Part shown: positions 1 to 10,157 of the stretch, one piece after another
Numbering within the stretch: position 1 is the stretch's first letter
Layout of the letters: every line of letters begins with the position of its first letter
Assembly: GCF_001435845.1 (NCBI RefSeq)
Contig: NZ_CM003596.1
Location: forward strand, 2,339,198 to 2,403,197
Length of the DNA stretch: 64,000 nucleotides
Source: Psychrobacter sp. P11G3
GTDB lineage: Bacteria > Pseudomonadota > Gammaproteobacteria > Pseudomonadales > Moraxellaceae
Direction of reading: 5' to 3'
The notes under the pieces: model-generated
Databases searched by the model: none
What the model was told of the DNA's origin: nothing
Seen by the model: only the letters and a program-made list of their open reading frames with translations
Program-made: the position numbers and the translations under genes

Positions 1-584
1 GCTGCCATACAAAACGCAAATGGCACAACCATGCCCACATAGCCCATGTAAAGCATCGGCGGATGAATAATCAAACCAAAATCTTGCAATACAGGGTTTA
101 GATCCGCGCCATCGACAGGTAGATTGGGCAATGTACGATCAAACGGCGATGAAGTAAAGATAAGCATCGCTAGCATCATCATCTGCACGCCTGCCAATAT
201 CACCAGTACTCGCGCACGCATAGACAACGGCAACCCACGACTGAAGTAAGAAACCAGCGCGCACCAAGTGGCCATGATGGTCATCCACAGTAGCAGTGAA
301 CCTTCATGACCGCCCCATGTCGCCGACAGCTTGTAGTACCAAGGCAGCAATGTATTGGAATGCTGAGTGACGTAGACGAGACTAAAGTCGTTGTAATAAA
401 AACCTGCCATCAATGCTGCAAATGAGGTAATCATTGCCGCAAATTGCGCCCATGCAAGACTTGGCGCCAAACGCTGCCAAGCGACGTGGTCACGCATGAC
501 GCCAATGGTTGGTAGTACCACCTGCAAAATCGCCAATATAAAAGCGGCCAGCAAGGCAAAATAACCCAATTCTGTGATTAACAT
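1..584 (-). CDS. ccmF: Cytochrome c-type biogenesis protein CcmF (partial, N-terminal 194 aa)
   Basis: CcmF is the membrane subunit of the heme lyase that attaches heme to apocytochrome c in the System I maturation pathway. Reading the minus strand from the ATG at 584-582 gives MLITELGYFALLAAF, typical of CcmF starts, and the hallmark WGGHEGSLLLW lies near residue 95, followed by several hydrophobic membrane segments. The WWD domain and the C-terminus lie beyond the left edge, so only the first part is visible. There is no ccmE directly upstream; the preceding gene on the same strand is a DUF445 protein 280 bp away. Recognition is by family motif and is secure; the start is supported by homology, not by a strong ribosome binding site. 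Confidence 0.9.
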   Translation of the reverse strand, partial: MLITELGYFALLAAFILAILQVVLPTIGVMRDHVAWQRLAPSLAWAQFAAMITSFAALMAGFYYNDFSLVYVTQHSNTLLPWYYKLSATWGGHEGSLLLWMTIMATWCALVSYFSRGLPLSMRARVLVILAGVQMMMLAMLIFTSSPFDRTLPNLPVDGADLNPVLQDFGLIIHPPMLYMGYVGMVVPFAFCMA

Positions 585-864
585 ACGGTCTAACCTTGTT
601 TACCTTGGATACAATTAAGGGTTCACCGATGGCATTGCTAGCCACTGGCAAACGCTAATAGTCCTTTATACGGTCATAGTTTACGGTTAAAAACTGAGGT
701 TTCAATTGCTGTAGAAGCACATAAAACCCGCTACTATCATTGTGACGTATCAATATGAATGATTGATACAAAATGCTTATCTGTTATTAATTTTACATTT
801 TTTAGTTATTCAAAGCTTATTCAATAATGTCGTTCATGACTAATTAAAAATACTTATTAATGCA

Positions 865-2199
865 TTACTGCATCGAGGGGAAAAATACTAACACTAAATG
901 CAACCAACCTGCTAGAAAACCAGTCAAACCGCCCAAAACAATCAACGTCATCTCATCTTCACGAAAAGCTGGACGCAATAGGTTCTGAAACTCGTTTGGC
1001 GTTAGCGCACGTATTCTATCGCGAAACAGACCAAATATCTTACTGGCTCGGCTTTCATTTAGCTCAGGATCTCGCAATGGCACCATCGTTGCGACAATAG
1101 ACTTGTCGATAATGGTATTTTTGAGTTGTCCATAATCACGGCGCCCTAACCCCACACGTAATGTCGTGCTAATCACTGGTGACTCAAGTACCGTATATAG
1201 ATGCGATTTCATCAAATCACGCGTTTGCGCTGCGCGGTCACCATACATCATCTCATTCATGATGTTTTCTAAAGTGACTAAATCCTTTACCACAATCTCA
1301 GCAAAAACCTCAGAAACCTCCTCTTGACGCTTCATGAAGCCACCTTGTAAGCGATACTTTGCGATATGCGGTATAACGGGTTTGATAAATGGAAAGCGAC
1401 TCTGCACCGTAAACAGCTTCAAATAAGGGATAAAGTGTGGCTCTACTGGGTTAAACACCATCCAAATGGCAATCCAATTGGTGAGAAAACCCCAAATCGC
1501 GGCAAAGAACGGTACGGTCCAATGCTGCGGCACCACCAAAAATATAAACATCTGGATAATACCAAATACCAGACCAATCAAAGCACTGATGTGCCAGATA
1601 AAATCGATCTCTTTTTGCCCAACCTTTAGAAACATATTGACCATTAAGCGACGATCGTTTTCCATGGTGTTGACAATCATTTTGCGCATATCGACCAAGT
1701 CTTCGACATGATAAGTCAAATCTGTCACAAGCGACTGCATAATACTAGGTAGCTCTTTGTGGGCTTGCGCATAGACACGGCGCTTTAGGGCGTAAGGCAA
1801 ATTGCCCCACAATGCTGGCGAGTGATCCAGCATAATCTCATCAATCAATGGCTCAAGATTTTTGTCCACCGTATCAGTGACAAATATCGCCATTTGCTCA
1901 GGCTCCATCGCCTTAAAAAACTCATCAAGCGACCCGAGTTTTGAGAGCGTCTGGTCAACGATAACCCCTGATATCTTGCCCGCTTTGCGCGGAACGATAC
2001 CTTGCCAACCAATACCTGGCAACCCAAAAAACGGGAAATTTGGAATACGAATACCCCAGAACTTGACCGGATAGAACAGCATCTTGAGCGCCATCCACAC
2101 ATGTACCCAAGTGACGAATGCCGTCACTGGTGGAATGGTCAGCATGGCAAAGAACTCTGGGTGTTCAGCTATCGTCTGCCATAATGAATTTACGTCCAT
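865..2199 (-). CDS. DUF445 family membrane protein
   Basis: A 444-residue protein of the DUF445 (YheB-like) family, whose biochemical role is unknown. It begins with a hydrophobic segment around residues 18-45, has a second membrane region around residues 205-255 (rich in Trp, Phe and Ile, containing NWIAIWMVFNP), and ends with a glycine-rich hydrophobic stretch (LGGLTGFLAGWLHLVLVFF). Charged helical segments lie between. This pattern of terminal and central membrane anchors is usual for the family. It stands alone, 280 bp upstream of ccmF on the same strand, and I see no partner gene. Family assignment is from sequence pattern; function is not inferred. Confidence 0.75.
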   Translation of the reverse strand: MDVNSLWQTIAEHPEFFAMLTIPPVTAFVTWVHVWMALKMLFYPVKFWGIRIPNFPFFGLPGIGWQGIVPRKAGKISGVIVDQTLSKLGSLDEFFKAMEPEQMAIFVTDTVDKNLEPLIDEIMLDHSPALWGNLPYALKRRVYAQAHKELPSIMQSLVTDLTYHVEDLVDMRKMIVNTMENDRRLMVNMFLKVGQKEIDFIWHISALIGLVFGIIQMFIFLVVPQHWTVPFFAAIWGFLTNWIAIWMVFNPVEPHFIPYLKLFTVQSRFPFIKPVIPHIAKYRLQGGFMKRQEEVSEVFAEIVVKDLVTLENIMNEMMYGDRAAQTRDLMKSHLYTVLESPVISTTLRVGLGRRDYGQLKNTIIDKSIVATMVPLRDPELNESRASKIFGLFRDRIRALTPNEFQNLLRPAFREDEMTLIVLGGLTGFLAGWLHLVLVFFPSMQ

Positions 2200-2692
2200 G
2201 ACTTATCTAGTCCCTGACAGGTTGATTGTCGTTGCTAATATTGTCGCTACTGATAATGAGACTTTAGCAAAATGAGAACGTTTCAAAAGACGCTCCGCCC
2301 ATAATAACTACTATAAAATAAATCGCCTGATTTTAGCATACTTGCCATTTATTAGCACATATAGACCAGCGGCAATTTGTGACTAAAGATGACATGGTTC
2401 ATATCGTCTGCTACCCAACAAAAACCTAAATATAAGCCAGTTATTGGTCAGTAGATAATCAAGACAAAATATATGACTGAGTACTGCGCCTGCTCATTTG
2501 TTCTGTTATAATTTGTAGTGCAATAACAAAGACTACCTGCGTATAAATGACTGCATGACGATTTCACCCCATACCCTTCTATGTGATTGAAACCATTTGC
2601 ATTATCTTTTAGACTCACCGCACTTTGGTTAACCAACCTGCCCTCTTATTTTTCTTTTATTGACTCACTGACCGTTTGGGCTCTGATCTTCT
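2200..2692. other. Intergenic region upstream of mrdA
   Basis: About 490 bp between the divergently transcribed DUF445 gene and mrdA. I see no convincing gene. The short reading frame at 2448-2636 on the minus strand has no recognisable family and poor composition. The only clear signal is an extended -10 element at 2504-2512. Confidence 0.5.
2504..2512 (+). promoter_or_regulatory. Extended -10 promoter element, probable mrdA promoter
   Basis: TGTTATAAT combines the TGn extension with a consensus TATAAT, about 180 bp upstream of mrdA. No good -35 hexamer is seen at 17 bp, which is usual for extended -10 promoters. Confidence 0.4.
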
Positions 2693-4678
2693 ATGAATAA
2701 ACCGATAACTCCCAATACCGAACAGGTCAACAGTACCTTTACCAATCGTATTATCATCTTTGGGATTATAATATTGATTGGTTTGGGCGGTTTGATAACA
2801 CGTTATGGGTATTTGCAAGTCTACGCTCATGATCAGTACACCACGCAAGCTGATAACAACCGTATCAAACTGATATCTGCGCCGCCTAGTCGTGGGTATA
2901 TCTATGATCGTAACGGGGTAATACTGGCAGACAATCAGCCTGTATTTACAGCGATGCTCAGTCCTGATGAGGTCGAAAACCCTGAGCGTACATTGCATCT
3001 GCTTGCGCCGATTTTTGATTTAACCGATACAGATATCACTGACATCTTGGCGCGTCTAAGTAAAAATAAAAATGACCCTGTAACGATTAAGATTGATTTA
3101 ACAGAAGCACAGTTGGCTCAGTTTAGTGAACGTAAGCCATTCTTCCGCGGGGTATCTATCCAAAGCAAGCTTACGCGCTCTTATCCTTATGATGAGCTGT
3201 TTGCTCATGTCATCGGCTATGTCGGACGTATCAATGACAAAGAGTCAAAGCGCATTGATAAAGACCGTTACGCTGGTACTGACTTGATTGGTAAGATTGG
3301 TATCGAAGACTACTACGAAGATATTTTGCTTGGGCAACCGGGTTATCAATCGGTAGAGACAGACGCACATGGCAATATCTTGCGCCAGCTGGATACCAAG
3401 CCGCCGATAGCGGGTAACGATATTACGTTGAGCTTGGATTATGGTTTGCAAACCATCGCCCAGCAGCAACTTGATGGACGCCGCGGTGCAATCGTTGCGA
3501 TAGACCCAAAAAACGGTGACGTCTTGGCATTTGTTAGTAATCCAAGCTACGACCCTAACCCTTTTATATCGGGTATTTCTTTCAAAGACTACGACGATCT
3601 GCGTGAAGATTTGGATCAGCCACTGTATAACCGTGCACTCCAAGGTACCTACCCACCTGGCTCCACTATCAAGCCATTTGAAGGTTTGGGCGGTATTCAT
3701 TATGGTCTACGCGATTGGAACAGCACTATCTATGACCCTGGTTATTTTAGCTTACCTGGAGACACGCATCGATTCCGCGACTGGAAACGTGGCGGTCATG
3801 GCACGGTAGATCTGAAAAAATCCATCGCGATGTCGGTCGATACTTATTATTATAAGTTAGCTTACGAGATGGGCATTCAACGTTTGCACGATTGGATGGT
3901 ACGCTTTGGTTTTGGTGAAGATACTGGTATTGATTTACCTAACGAAAAATCAGGCATCATGCCATCGCCAAAATGGAAAAAAGACACTTACGATAAAGAC
4001 TGGCTACCGGGCGAAACGATCTCGGTCAGTATTGGACAAGGGTATTTCTTGGCAACGCCGCTACAGATTGCCAACGCTACAGCCATGACAGCCAGTAAAG
4101 GTCAGCATATTACCCCGCATTTATTAAAGAGCAGTGACGGTGCCGCGGACGTCAAAATCATCACTAAGCCAGATGGTAAAATCGACTATAACGGTAAGCC
4201 GTCTGACTGGTTGCGTATGCATGATGCGATGGAAAGCGTGGTAGAAAATGGTACAGGACGCGGTATCTATACCCCGCGCTATCGTATCGCTGGTAAAACA
4301 GGTACTGCACAGGTGAAATCAATCGCTCAAGGCAAACGCTATGACAAGTCAGCCATTGATAAGCGCCACTGGGATCACGCTTGGTTTAATGGTTTTGCCC
4401 CAGTAGAAGACCCGCAGATTGCTCTTGCAGTATTGGTTGAAAATGGCGGCGGTGGTAGTGCTGTTGCAGCGCCTATTGGCCGTGCTCTATTTGATTACTG
4501 GGTATTACAGCGCAAGACAGATCCTGTGCTGCCACCTTCTGCTGATGAGCTAAAAGTCATTAAACGCCAAAAGGCTTTTGAAAAAGCGATGCGTGATGCC
4601 ATTCGTGATAAAGAAGCAAAAGCATTGGAAGAGAAAGAAGCCGAGGAAGCCGAAGCGGCAGCAGCGACATCTGAGTAA
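2693..4678 (+). CDS. mrdA: Penicillin-binding protein 2 (peptidoglycan DD-transpeptidase)
   Basis: PBP2 cross-links peptidoglycan during cell elongation together with RodA and the MreBCD complex. The 661-residue product has one N-terminal membrane anchor (about residues 18-40), a PBP dimerisation domain, and a transpeptidase domain with the three active-site motifs: STIK with nucleophile Ser324, SVD at 381-383 in place of SxN (as usual in PBP2), and KTG at 535-537. The extreme C-terminus (about residues 620-661) is a charged Lys/Glu/Ala-rich tail, probably not part of the catalytic fold. Length is close to the usual 620-670. rodA is not adjacent; the next gene is rsmD, 69 bp downstream on the same strand. 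Confidence 0.95.
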   Translation: MNKPITPNTEQVNSTFTNRIIIFGIIILIGLGGLITRYGYLQVYAHDQYTTQADNNRIKLISAPPSRGYIYDRNGVILADNQPVFTAMLSPDEVENPERTLHLLAPIFDLTDTDITDILARLSKNKNDPVTIKIDLTEAQLAQFSERKPFFRGVSIQSKLTRSYPYDELFAHVIGYVGRINDKESKRIDKDRYAGTDLIGKIGIEDYYEDILLGQPGYQSVETDAHGNILRQLDTKPPIAGNDITLSLDYGLQTIAQQQLDGRRGAIVAIDPKNGDVLAFVSNPSYDPNPFISGISFKDYDDLREDLDQPLYNRALQGTYPPGSTIKPFEGLGGIHYGLRDWNSTIYDPGYFSLPGDTHRFRDWKRGGHGTVDLKKSIAMSVDTYYYKLAYEMGIQRLHDWMVRFGFGEDTGIDLPNEKSGIMPSPKWKKDTYDKDWLPGETISVSIGQGYFLATPLQIANATAMTASKGQHITPHLLKSSDGAADVKIITKPDGKIDYNGKPSDWLRMHDAMESVVENGTGRGIYTPRYRIAGKTGTAQVKSIAQGKRYDKSAIDKRHWDHAWFNGFAPVEDPQIALAVLVENGGGGSAVAAPIGRALFDYWVLQRKTDPVLPPSADELKVIKRQKAFEKAMRDAIRDKEAKALEEKEAEEAEAAAATSE

Positions 4679-4747
4679 CTAGACGTTTAAGTAGTTAACA
4701 GTATAAAAAGCAAAACCTAGCAAAGAATTGGTAAGCGAGACACAATA

Positions 4748-5434
4748 ATGAAAAAAGCCTCAAATGGACGTGCACCAAAGAACAACCGTAAGGCTAAAAG
4801 TGCGGCAGCGGGTGATGTGCGCATCATTGGTGGACAGTTTAAGCGCCGTATTGTAAGTTTCATCGATGCAGATGGCCTGCGTCCGACCCCAGATCGCCTG
4901 CGAGAAACTTTATTTAACTGGCTACTCGCTGACATTCATGACGCCCATGTACTCGATAGCTGCGCTGGCAGTGGCGTACTAGGATTTGAAGCGCTATCTC
5001 GCGGCGCTGCCCGCACGACATTTATCGAAATCAATCCAGCACAAAGCAACATGCTACGTCAGAGTGCTGAGCAATTGCGCATTGAGGCTGCTGCTTATCA
5101 AATTATCACTGGCACTGCTGAGCAAGTATTGCGTCAAAAGCATCTGACTGCGCGCCCCTTTGACATTGTATTTATCGATCCGCCTTATGCTCAGGATTTA
5201 TGGCAGCCTATTTTGACTGCGCTTATTACCAATACCTTAATAAATACTGAAACACTGATTTATTTAGAAGCTGATAAAGATTTGTCAGCACAGCTTAAGC
5301 AATTGGAAGCGTCGCTAAATGAGAATCTAGACCTCCAATCGAGCGTTACTCAGCAATCAATCGCTTTTGAATGTCTGAAACAAACCAAAGTCGGACAAGT
5401 TGTCGCTGGACTTTATCGTCTATCATCGTCATAA
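4748..5434 (+). CDS. rsmD: 16S rRNA (guanine(966)-N(2))-methyltransferase RsmD
   Basis: Methylates N2 of G966 in 16S rRNA using S-adenosylmethionine. The 228-residue protein has a basic N-terminal lead, the conserved VRIIGGQFKRR start of the domain, RPTPDRLRETLFNWL for RNA contact, the SAM-binding motif I DSCAGSGVLGFEALSRGA, and the catalytic motif IV DPPY (in VFIDPPYAQDLW). The C-terminal part from about residue 165 is a little longer than in E. coli and is enriched in Gln and Leu. It may share a transcript with mrdA (69-bp gap). Assignment is secure from motifs. Confidence 0.93.
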   Translation: MKKASNGRAPKNNRKAKSAAAGDVRIIGGQFKRRIVSFIDADGLRPTPDRLRETLFNWLLADIHDAHVLDSCAGSGVLGFEALSRGAARTTFIEINPAQSNMLRQSAEQLRIEAAAYQIITGTAEQVLRQKHLTARPFDIVFIDPPYAQDLWQPILTALITNTLINTETLIYLEADKDLSAQLKQLEASLNENLDLQSSVTQQSIAFECLKQTKVGQVVAGLYRLSSS

Positions 5435-5545
5435 TTGTCGGGTTAATGAAAGCCGTTAACGTATTTTACAAATGTTTAGAACCGCTAAAAACTGGCCGAC
5501 GCTGCAGTTTAATGTATATAAGGCGAAAATAAACCCCAATGCAGC

Positions 5546-5574
5546 TTGCAAGCGTAGGCGCTACTGCTTATAAT
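5546..5574 (+). promoter_or_regulatory. Promoter of rplM-rpsI
   Basis: -35 TTGCAA at 5546-5551, a 17-bp spacer, and a perfect -10 TATAAT at 5569-5574. Transcription would start near 5581, giving a leader of about 64 nt before rplM. Confidence 0.75.
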
Positions 5575-5644
5575 GTGCAGTCTGTTTTTTGAGAGCCCCG
5601 TTCCCAGCTAAACTCTCAACGAATTCTAATTTTAAGGTTTTATC

Positions 5645-6073
5645 ATGAAAACACTTAGTGCAAAACCAGCTGAAGTGACCCATGACTGGTATGTCGTAGA
5701 TGCTGACGGCAAAACCCTTGGTCGCTTAGCCACTCAAATCGCAACTCGCTTACGTGGCAAGCACAAGCCTTCTTTTACTCCGCACGTTGATACTGGTGAC
5801 TTTATTGTTGTCATCAATGCTGACAAAATCACGGTAACGGGTAAAAAAGCACAAGACAAAAAGTACTATCGTCACAGTGGCTACCCAGGTGGTATTAAAG
5901 AAACCAACTTCAATAAGTTGCTTGCACATAAGCCTGAAGATGTTCTACACAAAGCAGTTAAGGGTATGCTTCCAAAGGGCCCTCTTGGCTATGCGATGAT
6001 CAAGAAGCTGAAACTTTATGCGGGTACTGATCATCCACATACTGCACAGCAACCTAAAGAACTAGACATCTAA
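5645..6073 (+). CDS. rplM: 50S ribosomal protein L13
   Basis: L13 is an early-assembly protein of the large ribosomal subunit. The 142-residue product matches the family length exactly and shows its conserved segments: [33 protein letters not shown], the [11 protein letters not shown] motif and the C-terminal [13 protein letters not shown]. Ten bases separate it from rpsI, the usual operon partner, and a strong promoter lies upstream. The ATG follows an AAGG-like ribosome binding site. Confidence 0.98.
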   Translation: MKTLSAKPAEVTHDWYVVDADGKTLGRLATQIATRLRGKHKPSFTPHVDTGDFIVVINADKITVTGKKAQDKKYYRHSGYPGGIKETNFNKLLAHKPEDVLHKAVKGMLPKGPLGYAMIKKLKLYAGTDHPHTAQQPKELDI

Positions 6074-6083
6074 GGATATACTT

Positions 6084-6470
6084 ATGGAACGCAATTACGG
6101 AACTGGTCGCCGCAAGACGTCTACTGCTCGTGTATTTTTATCAAAAGGTACTGGTAGTATCGTTGTTAACGGTAAGCCACTTGACGAATACTTCAGCCGT
6201 GAAACTTCACGCATGGTTGTACGTCAGCCATTAGAACTACTAGACTCTGCTAACGCATATGACCTATATGTAACTGTTGCAGGCGGTGGTATTAGTGGTC
6301 AAGCTGGCGCAATCCGCCACGGCATCACACGTGCATTAATCGAAGCTGACGAAACTTTAAAACCTGCTCTAAAAGCAGCTGGTTTTGTTACTCGTGATTC
6401 ACGTCAAGTTGAACGTAAGAAACTGGGTCTACGTAAAGCACGTAAACGTCCACAGTTCTCAAAACGTTAA
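6084..6470 (+). CDS. rpsI: 30S ribosomal protein S9
   Basis: S9 is a small-subunit protein whose C-terminal tail reaches the P-site tRNA. The 128-residue protein has the N-terminal [14 protein letters not shown] motif, the central [17 protein letters not shown] segment and the invariant basic tail ending RKRPQFSKR. It is translated from the rplM transcript, which ends at the strong hairpin about 85 bp downstream. Confidence 0.98.
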   Translation: MERNYGTGRRKTSTARVFLSKGTGSIVVNGKPLDEYFSRETSRMVVRQPLELLDSANAYDLYVTVAGGGISGQAGAIRHGITRALIEADETLKPALKAAGFVTRDSRQVERKKLGLRKARKRPQFSKR

Positions 6471-6553
6471 TCAAAACTATCTCTTATATTTTTGCTGCTG
6501 TTGTCTTTTTCTCAGAGCTTCAGTAGTAAAGTTAAATAAGAGTCTGGTTTTGC

Positions 6554-6592
6554 AAAACCTTATAAGCTGGTCACAGCTTATAAGGTTTTTTT
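6554..6592 (+). terminator. Rho-independent terminator of rplM-rpsI
   Basis: A perfect 16-bp stem (6554-6569 with 6574-6589), GTCA loop, followed by a T-run. The T-run overlaps the end of the stem. Confidence 0.9.
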
Positions 6593-6802
6593 ATGCCTAC
6601 TGATAGCGTGTTGATTATCTGATTGTCTTCATCAAACAAGTTTCGTTTTACGGCAATAACTAACATGAGCACCTTGTTTCGACACTACAAAATAGAGCGT
6701 CTGTAGAAATTCTAACTTGCAAAGCATTAAACACTACCCCATCATATCAGTAACTTTTTATTATTAGCCATGATGCCTCAAACCGTGCCGCAGAAGGATA
6801 TT

Positions 6803-7891
6803 ATGAAAGCGCCAGAACAATTCGACCCTAGCAAGCCATCTGCCAATAGCAGCGTGCCGCCTAGTATGAAACAGTCGGCTAAGTCGCCTGCGATACCGGC
6901 TGGCACACCGACAATTACCCAAAATCATAAGCGTACAGCGCAAGCAGAGCACAAACCATTTCAGTGGCAGTTTTTATCACCAAAGAATTGGGGCATTTGG
7001 TTATTATTCTTAATAATGCTACCGATGATATATCTGCCGTTACGTTGGCAGTTTTGGCTAGGTCGTAAGCTTGGTATATTGATTTATAAAGTTGCTGGCT
7101 CACGTAGACGCGATACGCTAATCAACCTGAAGTTGGCATTTCCAGAGAAGCCCGAAGCTGAACGTGAATTAATGGCCAAGCAAGTATTTGTCAATCAAGG
7201 CATTGGTGTGTTTGAAACGTTATGCGCTTGGTTCCGGCCCAATATATTTACTAGAACTGTATCCATCTCAGGGTTACAGCATATTGTTAATGCGCAAAAT
7301 GAGCAGCGGCCAGTTATCTTGCTCGGTGCGCATTATACGATGCTAGATTTGGGTGGCCTATTATGTGCGCAGTTTTTCCCAGTAGATTGTATGTATCGTA
7401 CGCAAAACAACCCTTTATTAGACTGGTTTATTTATAATGGCCGTACCAATATTTTTGGTAAGCAAATCTCTAGTCGTGATATGCGTAGCTTAGTTACCTC
7501 TATCAAAGCAGGACACGTCATCTGGTATTCTCCTGACCAAGACTATGGCCTCAAGCAAGGGGTCATGGCGCCATTCTTCGGTGTGCCAGCCGCGACTATC
7601 ACTGCATCACGTCGCATGGCAAAACTAGGTAGCAAAGCACTGCCACCAGCTGTCATGGCACTGCATACTTATCGGCAGACGCCTGACAACTTGCCGCGTG
7701 GTAAACGTCCCCATTATCATTTAACAATTACGCCAGAATTAGACAACTACCCAAGTAAAGATGAAGTCGCTGATGCTACTCGGGTCAATGAAGTTTTAGA
7801 AGGACTCATTCGTATTGATCCCACTCAGTGGATGTGGTTTCATCGCCGCTTCAAACATGGGCCAAACGGTCGTACTGATATCTATAAGTAA
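6803..7891 (+). CDS. LpxL/HtrB-family lipid A lauroyl/myristoyl acyltransferase
   Basis: Members of this family add secondary acyl chains to lipid A at the inner membrane using acyl-ACP. The protein has a hydrophilic Pro/Ser-rich N-terminus of about 50 residues, one membrane segment (WGIWLLFLIMLPMIYLPL), the catalytic HX4D motif in GAHYTMLDLGG, and conserved YRTQNNPLLDWFI and WYSPDQDYG segments. I chose the ATG at 6803, which follows AGAAGGA; an in-frame ATG at 6770 lacks any ribosome binding site and would add 11 residues. Which acyl chain is added (LpxL or LpxM role) cannot be told from sequence. It appears monocistronic. Confidence 0.85.
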   Translation: MKAPEQFDPSKPSANSSVPPSMKQSAKSPAIPAGTPTITQNHKRTAQAEHKPFQWQFLSPKNWGIWLLFLIMLPMIYLPLRWQFWLGRKLGILIYKVAGSRRRDTLINLKLAFPEKPEAERELMAKQVFVNQGIGVFETLCAWFRPNIFTRTVSISGLQHIVNAQNEQRPVILLGAHYTMLDLGGLLCAQFFPVDCMYRTQNNPLLDWFIYNGRTNIFGKQISSRDMRSLVTSIKAGHVIWYSPDQDYGLKQGVMAPFFGVPAATITASRRMAKLGSKALPPAVMALHTYRQTPDNLPRGKRPHYHLTITPELDNYPSKDEVADATRVNEVLEGLIRIDPTQWMWFHRRFKHGPNGRTDIYK

Positions 7892-7921
7892 GCCTTTATT
7901 CCCAAAAATACTGGTGAAGTT

Positions 7922-7930
7922 TGCTATACT
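7922..7930 (+). promoter_or_regulatory. Extended -10 element upstream of trpS
   Basis: TGCTATACT has the TGn extension and a near-consensus -10, 70 bp before the trpS start. No clear -35. Confidence 0.4.
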
Positions 7931-7999
7931 TTGCGGCTAATAATTTGCATTTTAACTATGCACTGATAATAATTTGATAAACAAAATAACGGATTTTCC

Positions 8000-9085
8000 A
8001 TGAGCAATAACAGTACTCCTGACAATCAAGCTTCTGATACTTTAACTGAAGCCAAGCGCATCCTGACTGGTATTAAACCGACTGGTATTCCGCACTTAGG
8101 TAATTATGTTGGCGCGATTCGTCCAGCGATTGAGTCTATTCAAAATAGTGATCATGAAGCGTTTTTCTTTTTAGCAGACTACCATGGCATCATCGGCTGC
8201 TATGACCCTGCTATCATTCACGAATCGACGAGAGCCATTGCCGCTACGTGGATTGCTTGTGGTCTAGACCCTGAGCGTGTCACGTTCTACCGTCAGTCAG
8301 ACGTGCCTGAAATTCCAGAGCTTGCTTGGATTTTGAACTGCTCATGTGCCAAAGGTTTGATGAACCGCGCCCATGCCTACAAAGCAGCCGTTGATATCAA
8401 TACAGAAAAAGCTGATGTCGATCCTGATCAAGGTGTCACCATGGGTCTGTTTGGTTATCCCGTGCTAATGGCGGCTGATATCTTGATGTTCAATGCTACC
8501 CATGTGCCAGTAGGTCGCGATCAAGTGCAGCATATCGAGATGGCGCGTGATATCGCAGGTACTTTTAATCATCGTTATAAGTCTCTTTTTACGCTACCGT
8601 CGGCAGTCGTTGATAACGATATACCGCTGCTTACTGGGCTTGATGGCCGCAAGATGAGTAAGAGCTATAGCAATACTATTCCCCTATTTGGTGAGCCAAA
8701 CCCGCAAGTCAGTCCTGAAAAACAGATGCATAAAGCCATCATGAAGATCGTGACTAACTCACAGCTACCTGATGAGCCAAAAGATCCTGATGATTCAGCT
8801 ATCTTTGAGATTTATAAAGCATTTGCGACCGCTGAAGAGATTGCTGATATGCGTGCTCGTTATGCCGTTGGTATTGGCTGGGGTGACGCTAAACAAGCGC
8901 TGTTTGATAAGATTAATGACGAAATCGCGCCATTCCGTGCACGTTACGAAGAGCTGATGGCCAATCCAAAAGAGTTAGAAGAAATCTTGCAGATGGGTGC
9001 GAATAAAGCCCGTCGTCATAGTCGCAAGCAATTAGATAAAGCTCGCCGTGCTATCGGTATCCGTCCGCTTGCTAAGCTTAAATAA
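8000..9085 (+). CDS. trpS: Tryptophan--tRNA ligase
   Basis: Class Ic aminoacyl-tRNA synthetase that charges tRNA-Trp. The 361-residue protein has the HIGH-type signature in [11 protein letters not shown] (His32) and the KMSKS loop at about residue 218 ([12 protein letters not shown]). The Rossmann core, including [14 protein letters not shown] and [11 protein letters not shown], is complete. An N-terminal extension of about 20 hydrophilic residues precedes the catalytic core. The start ATG is not preceded by a strong Shine-Dalgarno, but the frame and length agree with the family. It is followed 48 bp later by scpA and may be co-transcribed. Confidence 0.96.
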   Translation: MSNNSTPDNQASDTLTEAKRILTGIKPTGIPHLGNYVGAIRPAIESIQNSDHEAFFFLADYHGIIGCYDPAIIHESTRAIAATWIACGLDPERVTFYRQSDVPEIPELAWILNCSCAKGLMNRAHAYKAAVDINTEKADVDPDQGVTMGLFGYPVLMAADILMFNATHVPVGRDQVQHIEMARDIAGTFNHRYKSLFTLPSAVVDNDIPLLTGLDGRKMSKSYSNTIPLFGEPNPQVSPEKQMHKAIMKIVTNSQLPDEPKDPDDSAIFEIYKAFATAEEIADMRARYAVGIGWGDAKQALFDKINDEIAPFRARYEELMANPKELEEILQMGANKARRHSRKQLDKARRAIGIRPLAKLK

Positions 9086-9133
9086 TCGTTGCTGGAATAG
9101 TCGTTTCACTGACGCAACTTATTATCAAAGCGG

Positions 9134-10087
9134 GTGCTAAACGTGCAAACTGAACCGAACACCAAACAGGCGGCTTTATCTAAAGCCGCCTTATCTGCTA
9201 TGGCTGATTCAATCTCTGAGCCTGTAGACAATCAGAGCGAGCTTGATAAATCAGTCAACCATGATATGTCGCTACGTATCTATCAGACGCCTGTGCAGCA
9301 TTTGCCAGAAGATCTATATGTACCACCGCAAGCCTTTGCTATTTGGTTAGAACAATTTGCTGGTCCATTAGATTTCCTGTTGTATTTGGTCAAAAAAAAC
9401 AACGTCGATTTGACCCAAATGCCTATTCTGCCTATCACTGAACAGTACTTAGCTTATATCGGTGAATTGGATACCGAACACTTTGAGTTAGCAGGTGATT
9501 ATCTGCTAATGGCATCAACGCTCATCGCTATCAAAACCGAGTTGCTATTACCTACCCCTGATACCCCAACCGATGAGCGTGACCCAAAAGCAGAGTTGAT
9601 TGAGCGCCTCGAAGAGTACGCGCAAATCAAAGTGGTCAGTCAGCGCCTAGACAATCTAGTACGTCTAGAGCGCGATGTGTTTTTGGCAATGGTTAGTATG
9701 CCTGGTCAAGACGTTATGAATGCGGAACTGCCAAGCTACTCACCTAATTTGCTGATTGATAGCTTATTTAAAATGCAGCTACAGCCTGACTATCAAATGC
9801 ACACGATCAAAGTTGATGCAGTACCCCTTGCCGATCGTATTGCCAGTATTAGCAGGCAATTAAGTACAGATGGGACGCGCTCCTTTTATGAGCTACTGGA
9901 TAAGGCACAAGGTAAAATAGGCGTGGTTGTAAGTTTCGTCGCCGTACTTGAGCTTATAAAGCGGCAGTTGGTTGGTGTGGTCAATACTGAGACAGATAGC
10001 GGTATCGTCAAATCTGTTTCCAATAATTCTGATCAGACTAATATGAATAATGAATCCACAAATCTCACATTACAGTGGTTAGCCTAG
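9134..10087 (+). CDS. scpA: Segregation and condensation protein A
   Basis: ScpA is the kleisin of the bacterial Smc-ScpAB condensin-like complex, bridging Smc heads. The family signature FAGPLDFLLYLVKKNNVDL lies around residues 76-94, with ITEQYLAYI and LLMASTLIAIKTELLLP after it, and a winged-helix C-terminus (FYELLDKAQGKIGVVVSFVAVLELIKR). The first 60 residues are poorly conserved. The reading frame opens at a GTG at 9134; another GTG at 9143 and later ATGs are possible, so the start is uncertain. scpB follows 70 bp downstream, the usual pairing. Confidence 0.92.
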   Translation: MLNVQTEPNTKQAALSKAALSAMADSISEPVDNQSELDKSVNHDMSLRIYQTPVQHLPEDLYVPPQAFAIWLEQFAGPLDFLLYLVKKNNVDLTQMPILPITEQYLAYIGELDTEHFELAGDYLLMASTLIAIKTELLLPTPDTPTDERDPKAELIERLEEYAQIKVVSQRLDNLVRLERDVFLAMVSMPGQDVMNAELPSYSPNLLIDSLFKMQLQPDYQMHTIKVDAVPLADRIASISRQLSTDGTRSFYELLDKAQGKIGVVVSFVAVLELIKRQLVGVVNTETDSGIVKSVSNNSDQTNMNNESTNLTLQWLA

Positions 10088-10157
10088 TAGGCTCTAAGAC
10101 TGTCTCCTAGCCCATTCTCTATTAAAATCACAATATTGAAATAAGAGCATACTTTAG

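Noticed and set aside
2448-2998. Minus-strand frames of 62 and 113 codons near mrdA
   Set aside because: The second overlaps the start of mrdA; neither has a plausible ribosome binding site or similarity pattern.
3245-3700. A 151-codon frame opposite mrdA
   Set aside because: Lies inside a gene with intact catalytic motifs on the other strand; no recognisable domain.
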